A stretch of DNA of 64,000 nucleotides, taken from contig DHSO01000024.1 of NCBI GenBank assembly GCA_002410505.1, forward strand, positions 1 to 64,000, given 5' to 3'. Of this stretch, positions 1 to 9,139 are shown in pieces. Within the stretch, counting starts at the first letter, position 1; each line of letters starts with the position of its first letter. Origin of the DNA: Cloacimonetes bacterium UBA5284. Its GTDB lineage: Bacteria > Cloacimonadota > Cloacimonadia > Cloacimonadales > Cloacimonadaceae. The position numbers were made by a program, and so were the translations under genes. The notes beneath the pieces were generated by a model. The model saw only the letters and a program-made list of their open reading frames with translations. It was not told the DNA's origin and made no database searches.

Positions 1-230
1 GATTGAACTGACAAGAGCTTCTTTGTCACTGTTTCTCTATAGCACTCTATAAACTCGTTAAAGATCATTTTTATGCCCGCTCATGCCGAGCAGGTTTTGC
101 CAATCTCTTCAGGGGCCTTTTTTTGTCAATACATTTTTTATGCGTTCTTTGAATCAGCAGACAACGAAGATGGTTATATAGCTAAATAGCAACTTGATGC
201 AGCCTCAATAATTTCTTTATTGGGGACCTT
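1..230. other. Intergenic left edge, no gene seen
   Basis: I see no convincing coding region in these bases. The minus strand carries a TTGACA hexamer near 126-131 that could be a promoter element for a gene lying to the left of the window, but no good -10 partner was found. Confidence 0.4.
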
Positions 231-1169
231 TCAATCGTCTTTTTGAGACCGATTCCGGCTCCCGCTTAAGCGGATACCCACGGGTCTGTGATCGGATATT
301 TGGTTATAATACACAGATAAACCGCCCATAAATTCCTCCACTTGCAGGGCAGCACATACAGAACCTGAAGCTTCGAAATCCGAATAGAGTTCATCTGTGA
401 TCAGGATATGGTCGATGATACTGTTGTATCTGGGGTATGAAACTGTATCCGGAGTAGGATTTTGAGCAATGGGCATAGTGACGAAATAGTAGCTTTGGGG
501 CTTATCCAAAAATGCCATAAACACATTTGTGGCCGGCGGCTCTTGAATCTGATCGTTTAGATCGCCCAATAGAATAACTCTATCATCAGGATGGTTTTGT
601 TGTATATATCCCTCCAGCATAGTGCTGGCATCGATGCGGCGCATTTCTTCGTCCCAGGGATCATTGTAGTCCACCACGTTGTCCCCCAATGCCTTGAAAT
701 GGTTGTTAATCACAAAATACTGACTGCCGTTGAAATTCAGGTCCAAAATATAAGGTGGCCTTGGGAAGGGTCTGCTTTCGCCGGTAAAGATGGTATATTC
801 GCTATTGACTGTGATATTTGAAGTCTTGTAGAGATATGCCAGTTTCCAGCCTCCACTGTAGTTGTAGACCAAAGCTTGATATCCGGATATCTGCTGTGCC
901 ATAGCGTAAAAGGCGGAGGCATCCATGATTTCCTGAAAGGCTATGATATCAGCCTGAATCTGTGGTATGATATGTATTAAATGGGTAATGGTATTGTTGT
1001 CCAGAGGGAATTCTTTCAGGTTCCAAGTAACGATATCCAATGTACTGTCCGTCCCAAATTCCAGTACGGGATCCGGGATTACTGGTGGAGTGAGTGACTG
1101 GTTTTTCCCGCAAGAGCTTAGGACTGTTGCTATCAGTAGCAGGATGCAGAGTAGGATTCTATTATTCAT
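231..1169 (-). CDS. Endonuclease/exonuclease/phosphatase-family lipoprotein
   Basis: The 312-residue protein begins with a lipoprotein signal (MNNRILLC..., lipobox LSSC with the acylated Cys near residue 20), so it should be anchored in a membrane facing the periplasm or cell exterior. The rest fits the EEP (DNase I/AP endonuclease-like) fold. Visible motifs are TWNLKEF near residue 50 (metal/phosphate region), FQEI near 86 (metal-binding Glu), LGDLNDQ near 205 (catalytic Asp and Asn) and the C-terminal SDHRPVGI (catalytic Asp-His). The substrate cannot be told from sequence; the family includes nucleases, sphingomyelinases and phosphatases. An upstream in-frame start would add eight residues before the signal peptide, so the internal ATG was chosen. 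The gene stands alone, downstream of the C25-like gene. Confidence 0.8.
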   Translation of the reverse strand: MNNRILLCILLLIATVLSSCGKNQSLTPPVIPDPVLEFGTDSTLDIVTWNLKEFPLDNNTITHLIHIIPQIQADIIAFQEIMDASAFYAMAQQISGYQALVYNYSGGWKLAYLYKTSNITVNSEYTIFTGESRPFPRPPYILDLNFNGSQYFVINNHFKALGDNVVDYNDPWDEEMRRIDASTMLEGYIQQNHPDDRVILLGDLNDQIQEPPATNVFMAFLDKPQSYYFVTMPIAQNPTPDTVSYPRYNSIIDHILITDELYSDFEASGSVCAALQVEEFMGGLSVYYNQISDHRPVGIRLSGSRNRSQKDD

Positions 1170-1371
1170 CTTTATTTTGCCTTTCACGTACAAGGATTTA
1201 CTTTTTAGGGTTTGTCCAAAAGCATGGGCTATCGATATTTGTCAAGGTTATTTTTTGTTACGAGACAGTCTCTTTGTTCAGTTCATCAGCTCTCTGAAAA
1301 TTGATTCACTTACGATTTAGTACATAAAGAGAAGCATCGCTTATCCGCAAAACATTCGAATGCGGATGGAG

Positions 1372-1403
1372 AATAAAAAGCGGGACACCTTATGGCATCC
1401 CGC
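1372..1403 (-). terminator. Rho-independent terminator after the C25-like gene
   Basis: On the minus strand a hairpin with GCGGGA/TCCCGC arms, extended inward by four more pairs around an ATAA loop (1380-1403), is followed by a T-rich tract (1372-1379). It sits 24 bases past the stop of the gene ending at 1428. Confidence 0.8.
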
Positions 1404-1427
1404 GGGTAACTAATTGGGAAGATTGGA

Positions 1428-4400
1428 TTATTTCATCAATAGCATCTTGCGGGTCTGAGTACCGTGCTCGCTTTGCAGCCGATAGAAATATATGCCACTG
1501 GACACAGAAACTCCGCTGGCGTCTGTTCCATCCCAATTGAAGCTATTAGCTCCGGCAGTGAGGGCGCCATTATGCAGGGTCTTCACCAATTGGCCCTTGG
1601 TATTATAGATTTGCAACTTGCCCAGACACGCATATTTACTGCTAAAGGCGATGGTGGTATTGGGATTGAAGGGATTGGGATAGTTGCGCAGGTCAGACAA
1701 CGGAGCCATGGATACTTCATCTTCATTGGAGACATAGTTATCCGGCGCGTCAGTGGTAAAGCGAATGGCACGGCCTGCTTCCAGAATGGCAGCAGTAGCG
1801 GGATAGATGTTGCCATAGCTATAGCTGATGCCATCGTTTGAGAGGTGGTTCTCTATGCCTACCGTGCAGTAGTTTCCATTCATGGCGGGGTTATCGACAG
1901 TATGATATTGGAAGACGATATCGCCGTCTGATCCACTCTTTGGATACAGTATCAATTGGAATTTTTCCAGAGACGCATCGGGTCCGGCCTGTATGGTAGA
2001 CTGATTGTAAGCCTCGTTCCATTGCACGATGAAGCGGTTGTTTGCGGAGTCATGCCAATACAGTATACGCATATCTGCAAATACATCCTGACCAAACTCA
2101 TCAATACCGGTTTTCATACCCTTTAGGTCGTCCCAATAAGGAGCCAGTAAGGCTTTTGGCCCCAGGGCCGCCGTGATGAAGTGGTTATTGAAATAGCTTT
2201 CATTGGTATGAATAAATGAAGCCCAGCCGTTTGAACTGATAGTAAGACTGTCGTAATCCACCCCATAATAGCGGAAGGTAAAGGGTAGATCCACCTGTTT
2301 TACACCGTCATCCATCACCAGCCACAGATTGCCCGAGCCGCCAAGCAGAGGATCGATCTCTTCCCAGCTATATTCTGGAGCAAGAGCATAATCCACATCG
2401 CTGTTATCGTAGGCAAAATAGCCGTATTCACAGGGACCGGTGGGATCATCCGTAGAGGGGTTTCCCGCCACCATTGTGTAGAAAGACAACCATTCGTAGC
2501 CCATTTCGTCATGGAAAACGAAGGTAAGCGGGATCATGCGGCCATCCCACACACCGGGTTGGGGATTGATGCTTGCGCTAAAGCTGAATTCGGTGCCGGG
2601 CTCGATAGTGCCAAGTTCGCCGGGTTGATCTGAGATAGTCACCGCTTCGGTTCTGGAAAGTACCGTCACACTCGCGTTTTGCAATGCCACATTACCGGTA
2701 TTGATAGCGTGGAAAGTAATCTCGGAGCCAGCAGATACATCCAAGGTTCCTTCGTGATTATGAACATAAAATTTTGCTCCGTCCACAATCATGCTGAAGC
2801 GATGAGATGAAGCAGGATTTGAGGTCACATGTTCCAATTTGATCACCTGACCGGGTTGCAGATTGGAAGTCGAGATCAACTGATACTGCAAAGTATGAGA
2901 AGCACCGGGTGCCAGATCGAAGCTTTCGGGATTGAGGGGAGTAATCTCCAGGGCTTCGCTCTCTGTCAGGTTTGCAGTCACCCCATTATAAGCGGTTGAA
3001 CCATAGTTCTTCAGGCTAATCTCAATCGTCTTCGTGCCATAGGGAGTGATCCCGGCATCGATGCCCGTGTTTGCCGTCACTCCGATACCGGTTTCATCAT
3101 TGGTGGTAAGGGTGCGCACCAGGGGAACCCAGTTTGGCTTGGAGACAGTGAGGTTGAGTTCGCCTTCTTCCTCTGGATTTATGTTTAGAATGGCGGAGCC
3201 ATCGATGACCTGAGTATAGCTGAAGTTTTCGCCATCTTTGGTTCCGGAAACCATGGCACCTTCCAGATGGGGAGCGTTGATGGTGATGTGTGATGCCGAT
3301 TGGGAATAGTTTAGCCCACCTTCGATGATTTCTTCGCCCATCACGTCGGGGATAAGGCTCCACATATTCATAGAAGGATCGGATAAAACGTTGTAGACAT
3401 GGAAGTAGAAGGGCACATACTGTCCGGGTTCAATATCGCCGGGGAAGTTCTTATAGAGCTCTATCTTACCCATCAGCACAGAACTGGCGAAACCGCGTAC
3501 GCCATCATCCATAATGGATTTGTATGCCCCGCTGGCAATTGTATTGTTCAGTCTGGTGCGAGTATGCAGATCGGAAGGGCCCACAAAGGCAACGCAGCCG
3601 TTGATATTTGCGGTAGTCCCCATGCGCATCCATTTTTCGCCGAATGACGGGGTCACGCTGTTGGCAAAGTCGCCTGTATTACAAACTATAGAATATACTA
3701 TAGGCATTCTGGGACCGCTGTTCACATCGTCCAGATCGGACATATGGAAACTGGGATAGTGCCAGCCGTTTGCATCTCCCCAGCCGCGATAACTGATGAT
3801 TTGCACACCCTGATTGATGGATTGTTTGATGGCATTTGTGCCGGGGTAACTGGGCGGAAAGTACACAGAATCTACCTGCGTGTAGCCATAATCCAACCAG
3901 CGCTCGCTAAGCCAGCGACTCATCCAGACCGGAGTTGTGGGGCGTAAAGTCCCTTCCGCGTAGTTTCCGGCCACCGCCAGTGCTCTGGTCATCCACGAAG
4001 TATCTGACATATAGGGGGACTGTTCGTATTTGATGGTCTTATTTGCCATCACAATCAGTTCCACCGGCTCCACGAAGGAAAATCTTCCCACCAGCATCTC
4101 GGGGAAATAGTCCTCTCCATCGAGGATAGCGTAAAATTGGTCGTCAGCATCATTTTCATTATATTCCGGGGATGGATAGAAGTTTGTAGGGATAGCATAA
4201 TTGCCAACCGTATCCCCCAGCAACAGCAGATAGTCCGGTCTATGTTCCAGATAATGCGCGCGGATGGATTCCCGAATCTCGTGTGCGGAAGAACCCGCGT
4301 CGGCTTTGTCTATCACGTGGACATCCATGCCCAGCGAGCGTTTCCAATAGATGAAGGGTGCTTGGTAACTTGTTAAACTCGCATGGCTGATGATCAACAT

Positions 4401-4949
4401 CGAGGGACGAGCCACCGGTAAAGTGTACAGATATGATGTATTCCAGTTGTCTGCAAGGGATTTATATGCCTCCACAAAAGCCGGAGATACACTTTGAGGG
4501 ATGTCCAGCTGACCCAGTCCCCGCACACTGAGATCCAGATTATCCAAAGTATATATTTCGTTCTCCGTCTCCCGCTGAGTATGGATTCTGAGCGTTACAC
4601 CGTGCATTTCTCTAAAAGTGAAGGGCTCTGTGATCTCCGCCACATCCGTGAAATTCTCGCCGCTGCTTCTCTGATATTCACCCTGTTTACTAAAGACTTT
4701 CCAGCTCATGCCATTCACCTGCAATTCTACATTCCGGTATGGAAAAGCAAGAGTTCTGCTGATGGTTGGCGTATCAGGAAATTCGGCATCTTCCGGTGCA
4801 CTGCTTTCCATGGCAAGCATGGGTATCTCTCTCAGGGATTCAAAGCGGGCATCTATCTGCCCTGCTGATTCCTGGAAAATCTCCAGTGCGGCGGCGTTTA
4901 GCAGGCCAACGCACATTATTGTTGATATTAGTATTATTATTTTTCTCAT
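1428..4949 (-). CDS. Secreted C25 (gingipain-like) protein with C-terminal sorting domain
   Basis: This 1173-residue exported protein has a signal peptide (MRKIIILISTIMCVGLLNA). A C25-like catalytic region runs from about 180 to 540, with PDYLLLLGD, a YRGWGDANGW segment near 387-396 and IVCNTGDFA with the presumed nucleophile Cys near 423. Ig-like or CARDB-like repeats follow (about 600-800), then a beta-rich domain. The last 90 residues are a FlgD/T9SS type A-like tail (NYPNPFNPNTTI ... GIYFYRL ... KMLLMK). Gingipains normally have GHG where this protein has GWG, so peptidase activity is uncertain. The ATG at 4949 was chosen because GGGAGG lies four bases upstream; an earlier in-frame start precedes that ribosome site. 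Likely cell-surface or secreted. Confidence 0.82.
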   Translation of the reverse strand: MRKIIILISTIMCVGLLNAAALEIFQESAGQIDARFESLREIPMLAMESSAPEDAEFPDTPTISRTLAFPYRNVELQVNGMSWKVFSKQGEYQRSSGENFTDVAEITEPFTFREMHGVTLRIHTQRETENEIYTLDNLDLSVRGLGQLDIPQSVSPAFVEAYKSLADNWNTSYLYTLPVARPSMLIISHASLTSYQAPFIYWKRSLGMDVHVIDKADAGSSAHEIRESIRAHYLEHRPDYLLLLGDTVGNYAIPTNFYPSPEYNENDADDQFYAILDGEDYFPEMLVGRFSFVEPVELIVMANKTIKYEQSPYMSDTSWMTRALAVAGNYAEGTLRPTTPVWMSRWLSERWLDYGYTQVDSVYFPPSYPGTNAIKQSINQGVQIISYRGWGDANGWHYPSFHMSDLDDVNSGPRMPIVYSIVCNTGDFANSVTPSFGEKWMRMGTTANINGCVAFVGPSDLHTRTRLNNTIASGAYKSIMDDGVRGFASSVLMGKIELYKNFPGDIEPGQYVPFYFHVYNVLSDPSMNMWSLIPDVMGEEIIEGGLNYSQSASHITINAPHLEGAMVSGTKDGENFSYTQVIDGSAILNINPEEEGELNLTVSKPNWVPLVRTLTTNDETGIGVTANTGIDAGITPYGTKTIEISLKNYGSTAYNGVTANLTESEALEITPLNPESFDLAPGASHTLQYQLISTSNLQPGQVIKLEHVTSNPASSHRFSMIVDGAKFYVHNHEGTLDVSAGSEITFHAINTGNVALQNASVTVLSRTEAVTISDQPGELGTIEPGTEFSFSASINPQPGVWDGRMIPLTFVFHDEMGYEWLSFYTMVAGNPSTDDPTGPCEYGYFAYDNSDVDYALAPEYSWEEIDPLLGGSGNLWLVMDDGVKQVDLPFTFRYYGVDYDSLTISSNGWASFIHTNESYFNNHFITAALGPKALLAPYWDDLKGMKTGIDEFGQDVFADMRILYWHDSANNRFIVQWNEAYNQSTIQAGPDASLEKFQLILYPKSGSDGDIVFQYHTVDNPAMNGNYCTVGIENHLSNDGISYSYGNIYPATAAILEAGRAIRFTTDAPDNYVSNEDEVSMAPLSDLRNYPNPFNPNTTIAFSSKYACLGKLQIYNTKGQLVKTLHNGALTAGANSFNWDGTDASGVSVSSGIYFYRLQSEHGTQTRKMLLMK

Positions 4950-5070
4950 GGGTCCTCCCAATTAGTTGTACAAACATAGATGCAAGAAATGTTCCGAAAC
5001 AAAGCAGAGCTCTTACAATGTGATTCGCGGATGTTGGTTCAGGCTTTTGTGTTATTGGATGATAGTGGGT

Positions 5071-6900
5071 TCAATTGATAAAGAACCAGCGCAAACCCGC
5101 ATGGATGGAAAAGGGAATGGGATACAAACCATAGAGCGATGTACTGAGCATATTGCGGAAGCTGACATTGAAATCGAAGAGCTTGCTCACGCGTACTGCC
5201 GCCCACGCGTCCATCAGGGTAGAAGCCTCGATCAACACCGGGTTTTGCGCGTTTGCCAGATAGTAATCTGAATGGCCATAGAGATTCATCCCTGCTTCCA
5301 ACAGGTTGTCGTGATCAAGATTCCAGCTAAGGCTTTGGGAACTGAAAAAGCTGTACTCCGGTGCTGAAACCAAGTATTTATCGTATGCTTGGTAGTTCCA
5401 TTGGGAGTCAATATTAAAGCGAAAGTCTCCCAAATCCACATGATAGCCTGCGGCTAGACGGAGTATATCGCTGCTTGCCTTGTAGTGTGATGTTGGCATA
5501 TACTGCTCTTGCTTCTTTGTGCCATAAGCTGCCCAAAGCTTTATGCCCCAGCGTTCCAAACCGGCGTAAACCGCGCTTTCTTCCGGGCTGTAAAGGTCCA
5601 GGGCATCCATCATGCCATCGCCCAGGGGAGAACTGATTGCGGTTGTGGCAGTGTAATCTCCAATACTGCGGCGGGTATACAGTCCCAAGTTAAAGCCGGA
5701 AAAGCGTTTACCCAGTTTTCCATAAAGGCGCAGCTTTTCCCAATCCAAGAGATCCAGATCCAGCTCCAATTCGGCAAAATGGGGGTTAAGGATACGAAGG
5801 CTGCTTTTATGCTCATAATCTTCTTGATTCATCTGAGGAGCGGGCAGATAGTTTCTCCGGACATCCCGATATTCATGCCGCAGGTCCCATACTATATCCC
5901 ACAGTTTCAAGCTTCTATCCAGCGCGATCTGCCAGGCGTCACTTTTCTGAGCCAGAGCATAGTTGATGGCGCTTGAGCGGTCGCGTATGTCGGCAATGCT
6001 AAGATTCACCAAAGGGTTATCGAATCTTCCGATGAAGCGTTTATGCTGGTTTTTTACTCGATAGTTGCCCAGATACCAATAGGCGGGATCCAACTCGTAG
6101 GAACCCCCATTCTTGGAATACGCGGAGTAATCCACAGACCAGAACAGATCCTTGTAACGATAGCTGAGTAGCTGATGGGATGCGTTTCCGCTGTTGGGGG
6201 CATCTACCCAGTAGCCGTTGAAAAGAGAATAATCGAAGCTGAGGCTAAGCCCTTGCAGCCCCAAAAGATTACCTTTGGAAAAGGAGCCCAGTGCATAGCG
6301 ACTGTCATAATCTCCCAGCGATCCCTCCAAACGGGACAGGCTGACGGGATAATCGTAGAGCACTGGTTCTGCATTCATTTCCATAGCACCCTGGGAAAGA
6401 TCGTGAAATTGACTGAGTTGCCCCTGATAGAACCATGTGGAATGCAGAGTGCGCGGCAGTTCAAAGCCTCCGACTTTCAAGAAGATAGGATCGGTCTGCA
6501 AACCGATCATATTGAATGACGACCGATAGGCACCGGAAAGATTGGGATAGTCAAAGATCCTGAGGTGTCGGGGATTTGCAAAGCTAATTCGGTGGCGTTC
6601 TTCGATGATATCCATCACATCACTTTTGGACACTCCCGCCAATATCGCCTGTTCATCTATCGTCCTGGGGGCATAGTCTTTCAATAAATCCTCGAGCTCA
6701 GAGGAAGCATTGCTCTGCTGAATTTGCCCCAAAGTATCCGGATCCGGCACGACGCCCAGGCTATCGACTTGCTCTGTGTTCACCGGCCCCAAACTGTCTG
6801 TTTGAGCATTCACCGGCCCCGTACTGTCAGCTTCTTGAGCCGGCAGCAAGACAAAGGCTGACATCAGAGCCATCAGAGCCAGGAGTTTTCGCGATACCAC
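5071..6900 (-). CDS. Predicted outer-membrane protein, function unknown
   Basis: The 609-residue protein has a signal peptide (SRKLLALMALMSAFVLLPAQ). A low-complexity linker follows, repeating DS(T/L)GPVN-type units (about 25-60), then a long region rich in alternating aromatic/polar strands ending in WFFIN. A terminal aromatic residue region plus many predicted beta strands fits a beta-barrel, but I recognise no named family. The start is GTG at 6900 with GAGGAA about eight bases upstream. This places the first 28 bases inside the 3' end of the epimerase gene, so the two are translationally linked. No function should be assigned from sequence alone. Confidence 0.65.
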   Translation of the reverse strand: MVSRKLLALMALMSAFVLLPAQEADSTGPVNAQTDSLGPVNTEQVDSLGVVPDPDTLGQIQQSNASSELEDLLKDYAPRTIDEQAILAGVSKSDVMDIIEERHRISFANPRHLRIFDYPNLSGAYRSSFNMIGLQTDPIFLKVGGFELPRTLHSTWFYQGQLSQFHDLSQGAMEMNAEPVLYDYPVSLSRLEGSLGDYDSRYALGSFSKGNLLGLQGLSLSFDYSLFNGYWVDAPNSGNASHQLLSYRYKDLFWSVDYSAYSKNGGSYELDPAYWYLGNYRVKNQHKRFIGRFDNPLVNLSIADIRDRSSAINYALAQKSDAWQIALDRSLKLWDIVWDLRHEYRDVRRNYLPAPQMNQEDYEHKSSLRILNPHFAELELDLDLLDWEKLRLYGKLGKRFSGFNLGLYTRRSIGDYTATTAISSPLGDGMMDALDLYSPEESAVYAGLERWGIKLWAAYGTKKQEQYMPTSHYKASSDILRLAAGYHVDLGDFRFNIDSQWNYQAYDKYLVSAPEYSFFSSQSLSWNLDHDNLLEAGMNLYGHSDYYLANAQNPVLIEASTLMDAWAAVRVSKLFDFNVSFRNMLSTSLYGLYPIPFSIHAGLRWFFIN

Positions 6901-7832
6901 AGGTATGTTTCCTCGATTAATCCAGGTAATTCGGCCGGGGGATTCCAGCCCAAAAGGCGCATGGCTTTTTCCGGATCCGCGACCCAGCCTTCAGCAGTTA
7001 TCTCGCGGTACTTTTCCAAATTCATGGCACCGGCCTCGCTTCTCAACCTACCCAGCAAGTCCATCATGCCAAAAGCAGTTTTTGCCATAAAAGGCGCTAC
7101 AACAATCTTGCGCACGGATTTTCCCGCACTGGCAGCGATACATGAGACAATCTCGCTTTGGGTGTAAACCTGATTATCGGTGGCAAAAATAATCTCGTTC
7201 TTCAGTTTCGGATTGCCGATGAGATGAAGCAGAAAATCTGCCAATTGGCGAACGTGAATCATATTCAGGTGTCGCTCCTGCCTGCCGATTTGTAGCTGAA
7301 ATCCGAGCTGACACAGCTTGAACAAACTTAAAAAATCACGGTCTCCGGGGCCATACACAGAGCAAGGTCGCACGATGTTCCAGGTTTTCTTGCATTGTTT
7401 CTGAATCAGGCTTTCCGCCATAACTTTGCTTTTTCCATATACACTGATGGGAGCGGGAGGCTCGGCTTCGCGCTTGGCATGCGCTTTCGATGAAGGTCCT
7501 GAGGCAGATTGGGAACTGATATAGATAAGGCGAATGGGATGCTTTTGCGCGTTGATGGCTTGAACTATTTTGTGGGTGAGTCCTAAGTTTACAGCCAGCA
7601 TTTCTTCCGGTTTTATGCTTTTTGTTTTACCCGCGTTGTGGACCAATATGTCGACATCGGACAAAGCTGCCGTCAGAGATGCAGGATCTGAATAATCCAC
7701 CACTCGAGTGATAACACCATTGGCATGGAAGGCTTTACGTACGATGGCTACAGGTTTAAAACCTTTTTGATGGAAACGCGTAAGCATGGAGCTCCCCACA
7801 AAACCGTTTGCGCCGGTAATAGCTATTTTCAT
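6873..7832 (-). CDS. NAD-dependent epimerase/dehydratase (extended SDR)
   Basis: The 319-residue protein is an extended short-chain dehydrogenase. The N-terminus carries the dinucleotide-binding motif TGANGFVGSS (about 7-16), DILVHNAGKTK follows near 80-90, then YISSQSASGPSS and the catalytic pair YGKSK near 142-146. It would act on a sugar nucleotide or a related alcohol/ketone in the cytoplasm; the exact substrate is not evident. Its 3' end overlaps the GTG start of the outer-membrane protein by 28 bases, which suggests one transcript. Its 5' end lies 23 bases from the 3' end of tRNA-Val, so the tRNA transcript could read into it. Confidence 0.82.
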   Translation of the reverse strand: MKIAITGANGFVGSSMLTRFHQKGFKPVAIVRKAFHANGVITRVVDYSDPASLTAALSDVDILVHNAGKTKSIKPEEMLAVNLGLTHKIVQAINAQKHPIRLIYISSQSASGPSSKAHAKREAEPPAPISVYGKSKVMAESLIQKQCKKTWNIVRPCSVYGPGDRDFLSLFKLCQLGFQLQIGRQERHLNMIHVRQLADFLLHLIGNPKLKNEIIFATDNQVYTQSEIVSCIAASAGKSVRKIVVAPFMAKTAFGMMDLLGRLRSEAGAMNLEKYREITAEGWVADPEKAMRLLGWNPPAELPGLIEETYLWYRENSWL

Positions 7833-7855
7833 CGATCCCCTGTTTTAGAAAGAAG

Positions 7856-7931
7856 TGGTGGGCGTTGAGGGACTTGAACCCCCGACATCTTGCTTGTAAG
7901 GCAAGCGCTCTCCCAGCTGAGCTAAACGCCC
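7856..7931 (-). tRNA. tRNA-Val (anticodon TAC)
   Basis: The minus strand folds as a cloverleaf: acceptor GGGCGTT/AACGCCC, D-arm GCTC-AGCTGGGA-GAGC, anticodon stem CTTGC/GCAAG around CTTACAA (anticodon TAC), T-loop TTCAAGT and an encoded 3' CCA at 7856-7858. The length is 76 nt. It sits 20 bases downstream of tRNA-Pro and is probably cotranscribed with it. Confidence 0.96.
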
Positions 7932-7951
7932 ACTGCTATCGGTGTAAGCGC

Positions 7952-8029
<78 letters not shown>

Positions 8030-8339
8030 CAGCAGTTCATTCACAAAAATAACGTGCCGCTTTTCTGTCAATCCTTTTTTTATCAAGGATGACATGGGCT
8101 CGGGGTTAAGTTCCATCTCCCCAATAAGTTCCCTGGTTGAGATCATATAATGCACCGTCAGCTACCATCCAAGATATGGGCAGAATATATCACACTGTAG
8201 CAGAGAGTTGTGTTTGTCCCCAAGACTCATCAAGGCAGAAGAGCCTCACGCAAAGGAGACAGTTATACAAGTGCCAAATAGGATCAACGACAGGGTCGGA
8301 GGAGCCTGAAGGGGGTATCAGCTCAAACATTTGCAAACG
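8030..8339. other. Intergenic region between tRNA cluster and nifU-like terminator
   Basis: Apart from the candidate tRNA promoter near 8044-8071, I see no conserved coding region or RNA here. Short ORFs on both strands show no recognisable protein. Confidence 0.5.
8044..8071 (-). promoter_or_regulatory. Candidate promoter for the tRNA-Pro/tRNA-Val cluster
   Basis: Reading the minus strand, TTGACA (8071-8066) is followed by TATTTTTG (8051-8044), about 15 bases before the tRNA-Pro 5' end. The second box matches the Bacteroidota-type TAnnTTTG consensus (TTG-N17-TAnnTTTG), whereas the spacing is short for an E. coli-type sigma70 promoter. This is inference from position and motif only. Confidence 0.35.
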
Positions 8340-8370
8340 AAAAAGCCCCTCTACCACAAGGTATAGGGGC
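8340..8370 (-). terminator. Rho-independent terminator of the efflux/nifU operon
   Basis: The minus strand forms GCCCCT-ATACC-TTGT-GGTAG-AGGGGC (8370-8345) followed by TTTTT. It lies 20 bases after the stop of the NifU-like gene. Confidence 0.85.
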
Positions 8371-8390
8371 CATTTATGCACATTGCTTTT

Positions 8391-8618
8391 TTATACGGAG
8401 ATTACTTCCACCACTTCAGGAATTTCTTCCTTCACGATGCGTTCAATACCGGCTTTAAGAGTGAGAGTTGCCATCGGGCAACCGTTACAGGCGCCTTTGA
8501 GGCGTACTTCCACCACATTATCTTCGCGGATATTGATCAGCTCCACGTCGCCACCATCGGCTTGGATGGAAGGGCGAACTTTATCCAATACGGCTTCGAG
8601 TTTGTCTCTGTCGATCAT
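8391..8618 (-). CDS. NifU-like Fe-S cluster scaffold protein
   Basis: The 75-residue protein corresponds to the stand-alone NifU C-terminal (Nfu) domain. The signature is visible: VRPSIQADGGDVELI near 13-27, then LKGACNGCPMATLTL with the CxxC cluster ligands near 40-43, and the helix GIERIVKEEIPEV. Such proteins hold and pass on [4Fe-4S] clusters in the cytoplasm. The gene starts 11 bases after the DUF3332 gene and ends just before a strong terminator, so it is the last gene of the efflux transcript. Many ferredoxin-type proteins elsewhere in the window are possible clients; that link is inference. Confidence 0.9.
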   Translation of the reverse strand: MIDRDKLEAVLDKVRPSIQADGGDVELINIREDNVVEVRLKGACNGCPMATLTLKAGIERIVKEEIPEVVEVISV

Positions 8619-8629
8619 TGAGTCCTTCT

Positions 8630-9139
8630 TTATCTTGCTTGATTCAGAGTATAGACTTTACCTGTGGGAGCGATGAAATCGGCTTTGTCTTCGTCAATGG
8701 AGGCGATCTTTACCAAGCCGTTGTCGCTGTGGTAATACCAGCTCTTTTGGAGAGGTCTGTAGCTGAGTTCGATTTCATTCTCAGGATTGTCCATATCTTC
8801 TACTATTACTTCATTTTGCCGGATGGTTATTTTGAGGTTCTTACCATCTTCACTGGCGTATTTTATAACTTCATCCATGGGACCCATAGCGATGGGATTG
8901 CTCCCGGTCCAGAATTCGATGGTATTGAAAAGAACTACATCCGCAAAAGCAGCGACATTATAAACTGGGACGATATTGAGGACCCAGAACATTACCTGGT
9001 TTACCCATTTGTCACCAAAACTTTCATTGAATTCATACACTTTACGGGTTGCAGCAAAGTTTCCAAAGCAACCTGCCACTCCAACGGTGAGGATGATGGC
9101 AACTAATGCCATGCTGACGAGCTTAACGATTCTGTTCAT
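8630..9139 (-). CDS. DUF3332 family lipoprotein
   Basis: The 169-residue protein starts with a hydrophobic signal ending in a lipobox-like VAGC near residue 23. The segment after it (NESFGDKWVNQVMFWVLNI, then NTIEFWTGSNPIAMG) matches what I know of the DUF3332 family, small bacterial proteins of unknown function. A C-terminal beta-rich part follows (IRQNEVIVEDM ... TGKVYTLNQ). The first 17 bases overlap the end of the RND transporter gene, so translation is probably coupled. Whether the Cys is lipidated or the protein sits in the inner membrane is not certain. Confidence 0.75.
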   Translation of the reverse strand: MNRIVKLVSMALVAIILTVGVAGCFGNFAATRKVYEFNESFGDKWVNQVMFWVLNIVPVYNVAAFADVVLFNTIEFWTGSNPIAMGPMDEVIKYASEDGKNLKITIRQNEVIVEDMDNPENEIELSYRPLQKSWYYHSDNGLVKIASIDEDKADFIAPTGKVYTLNQAR

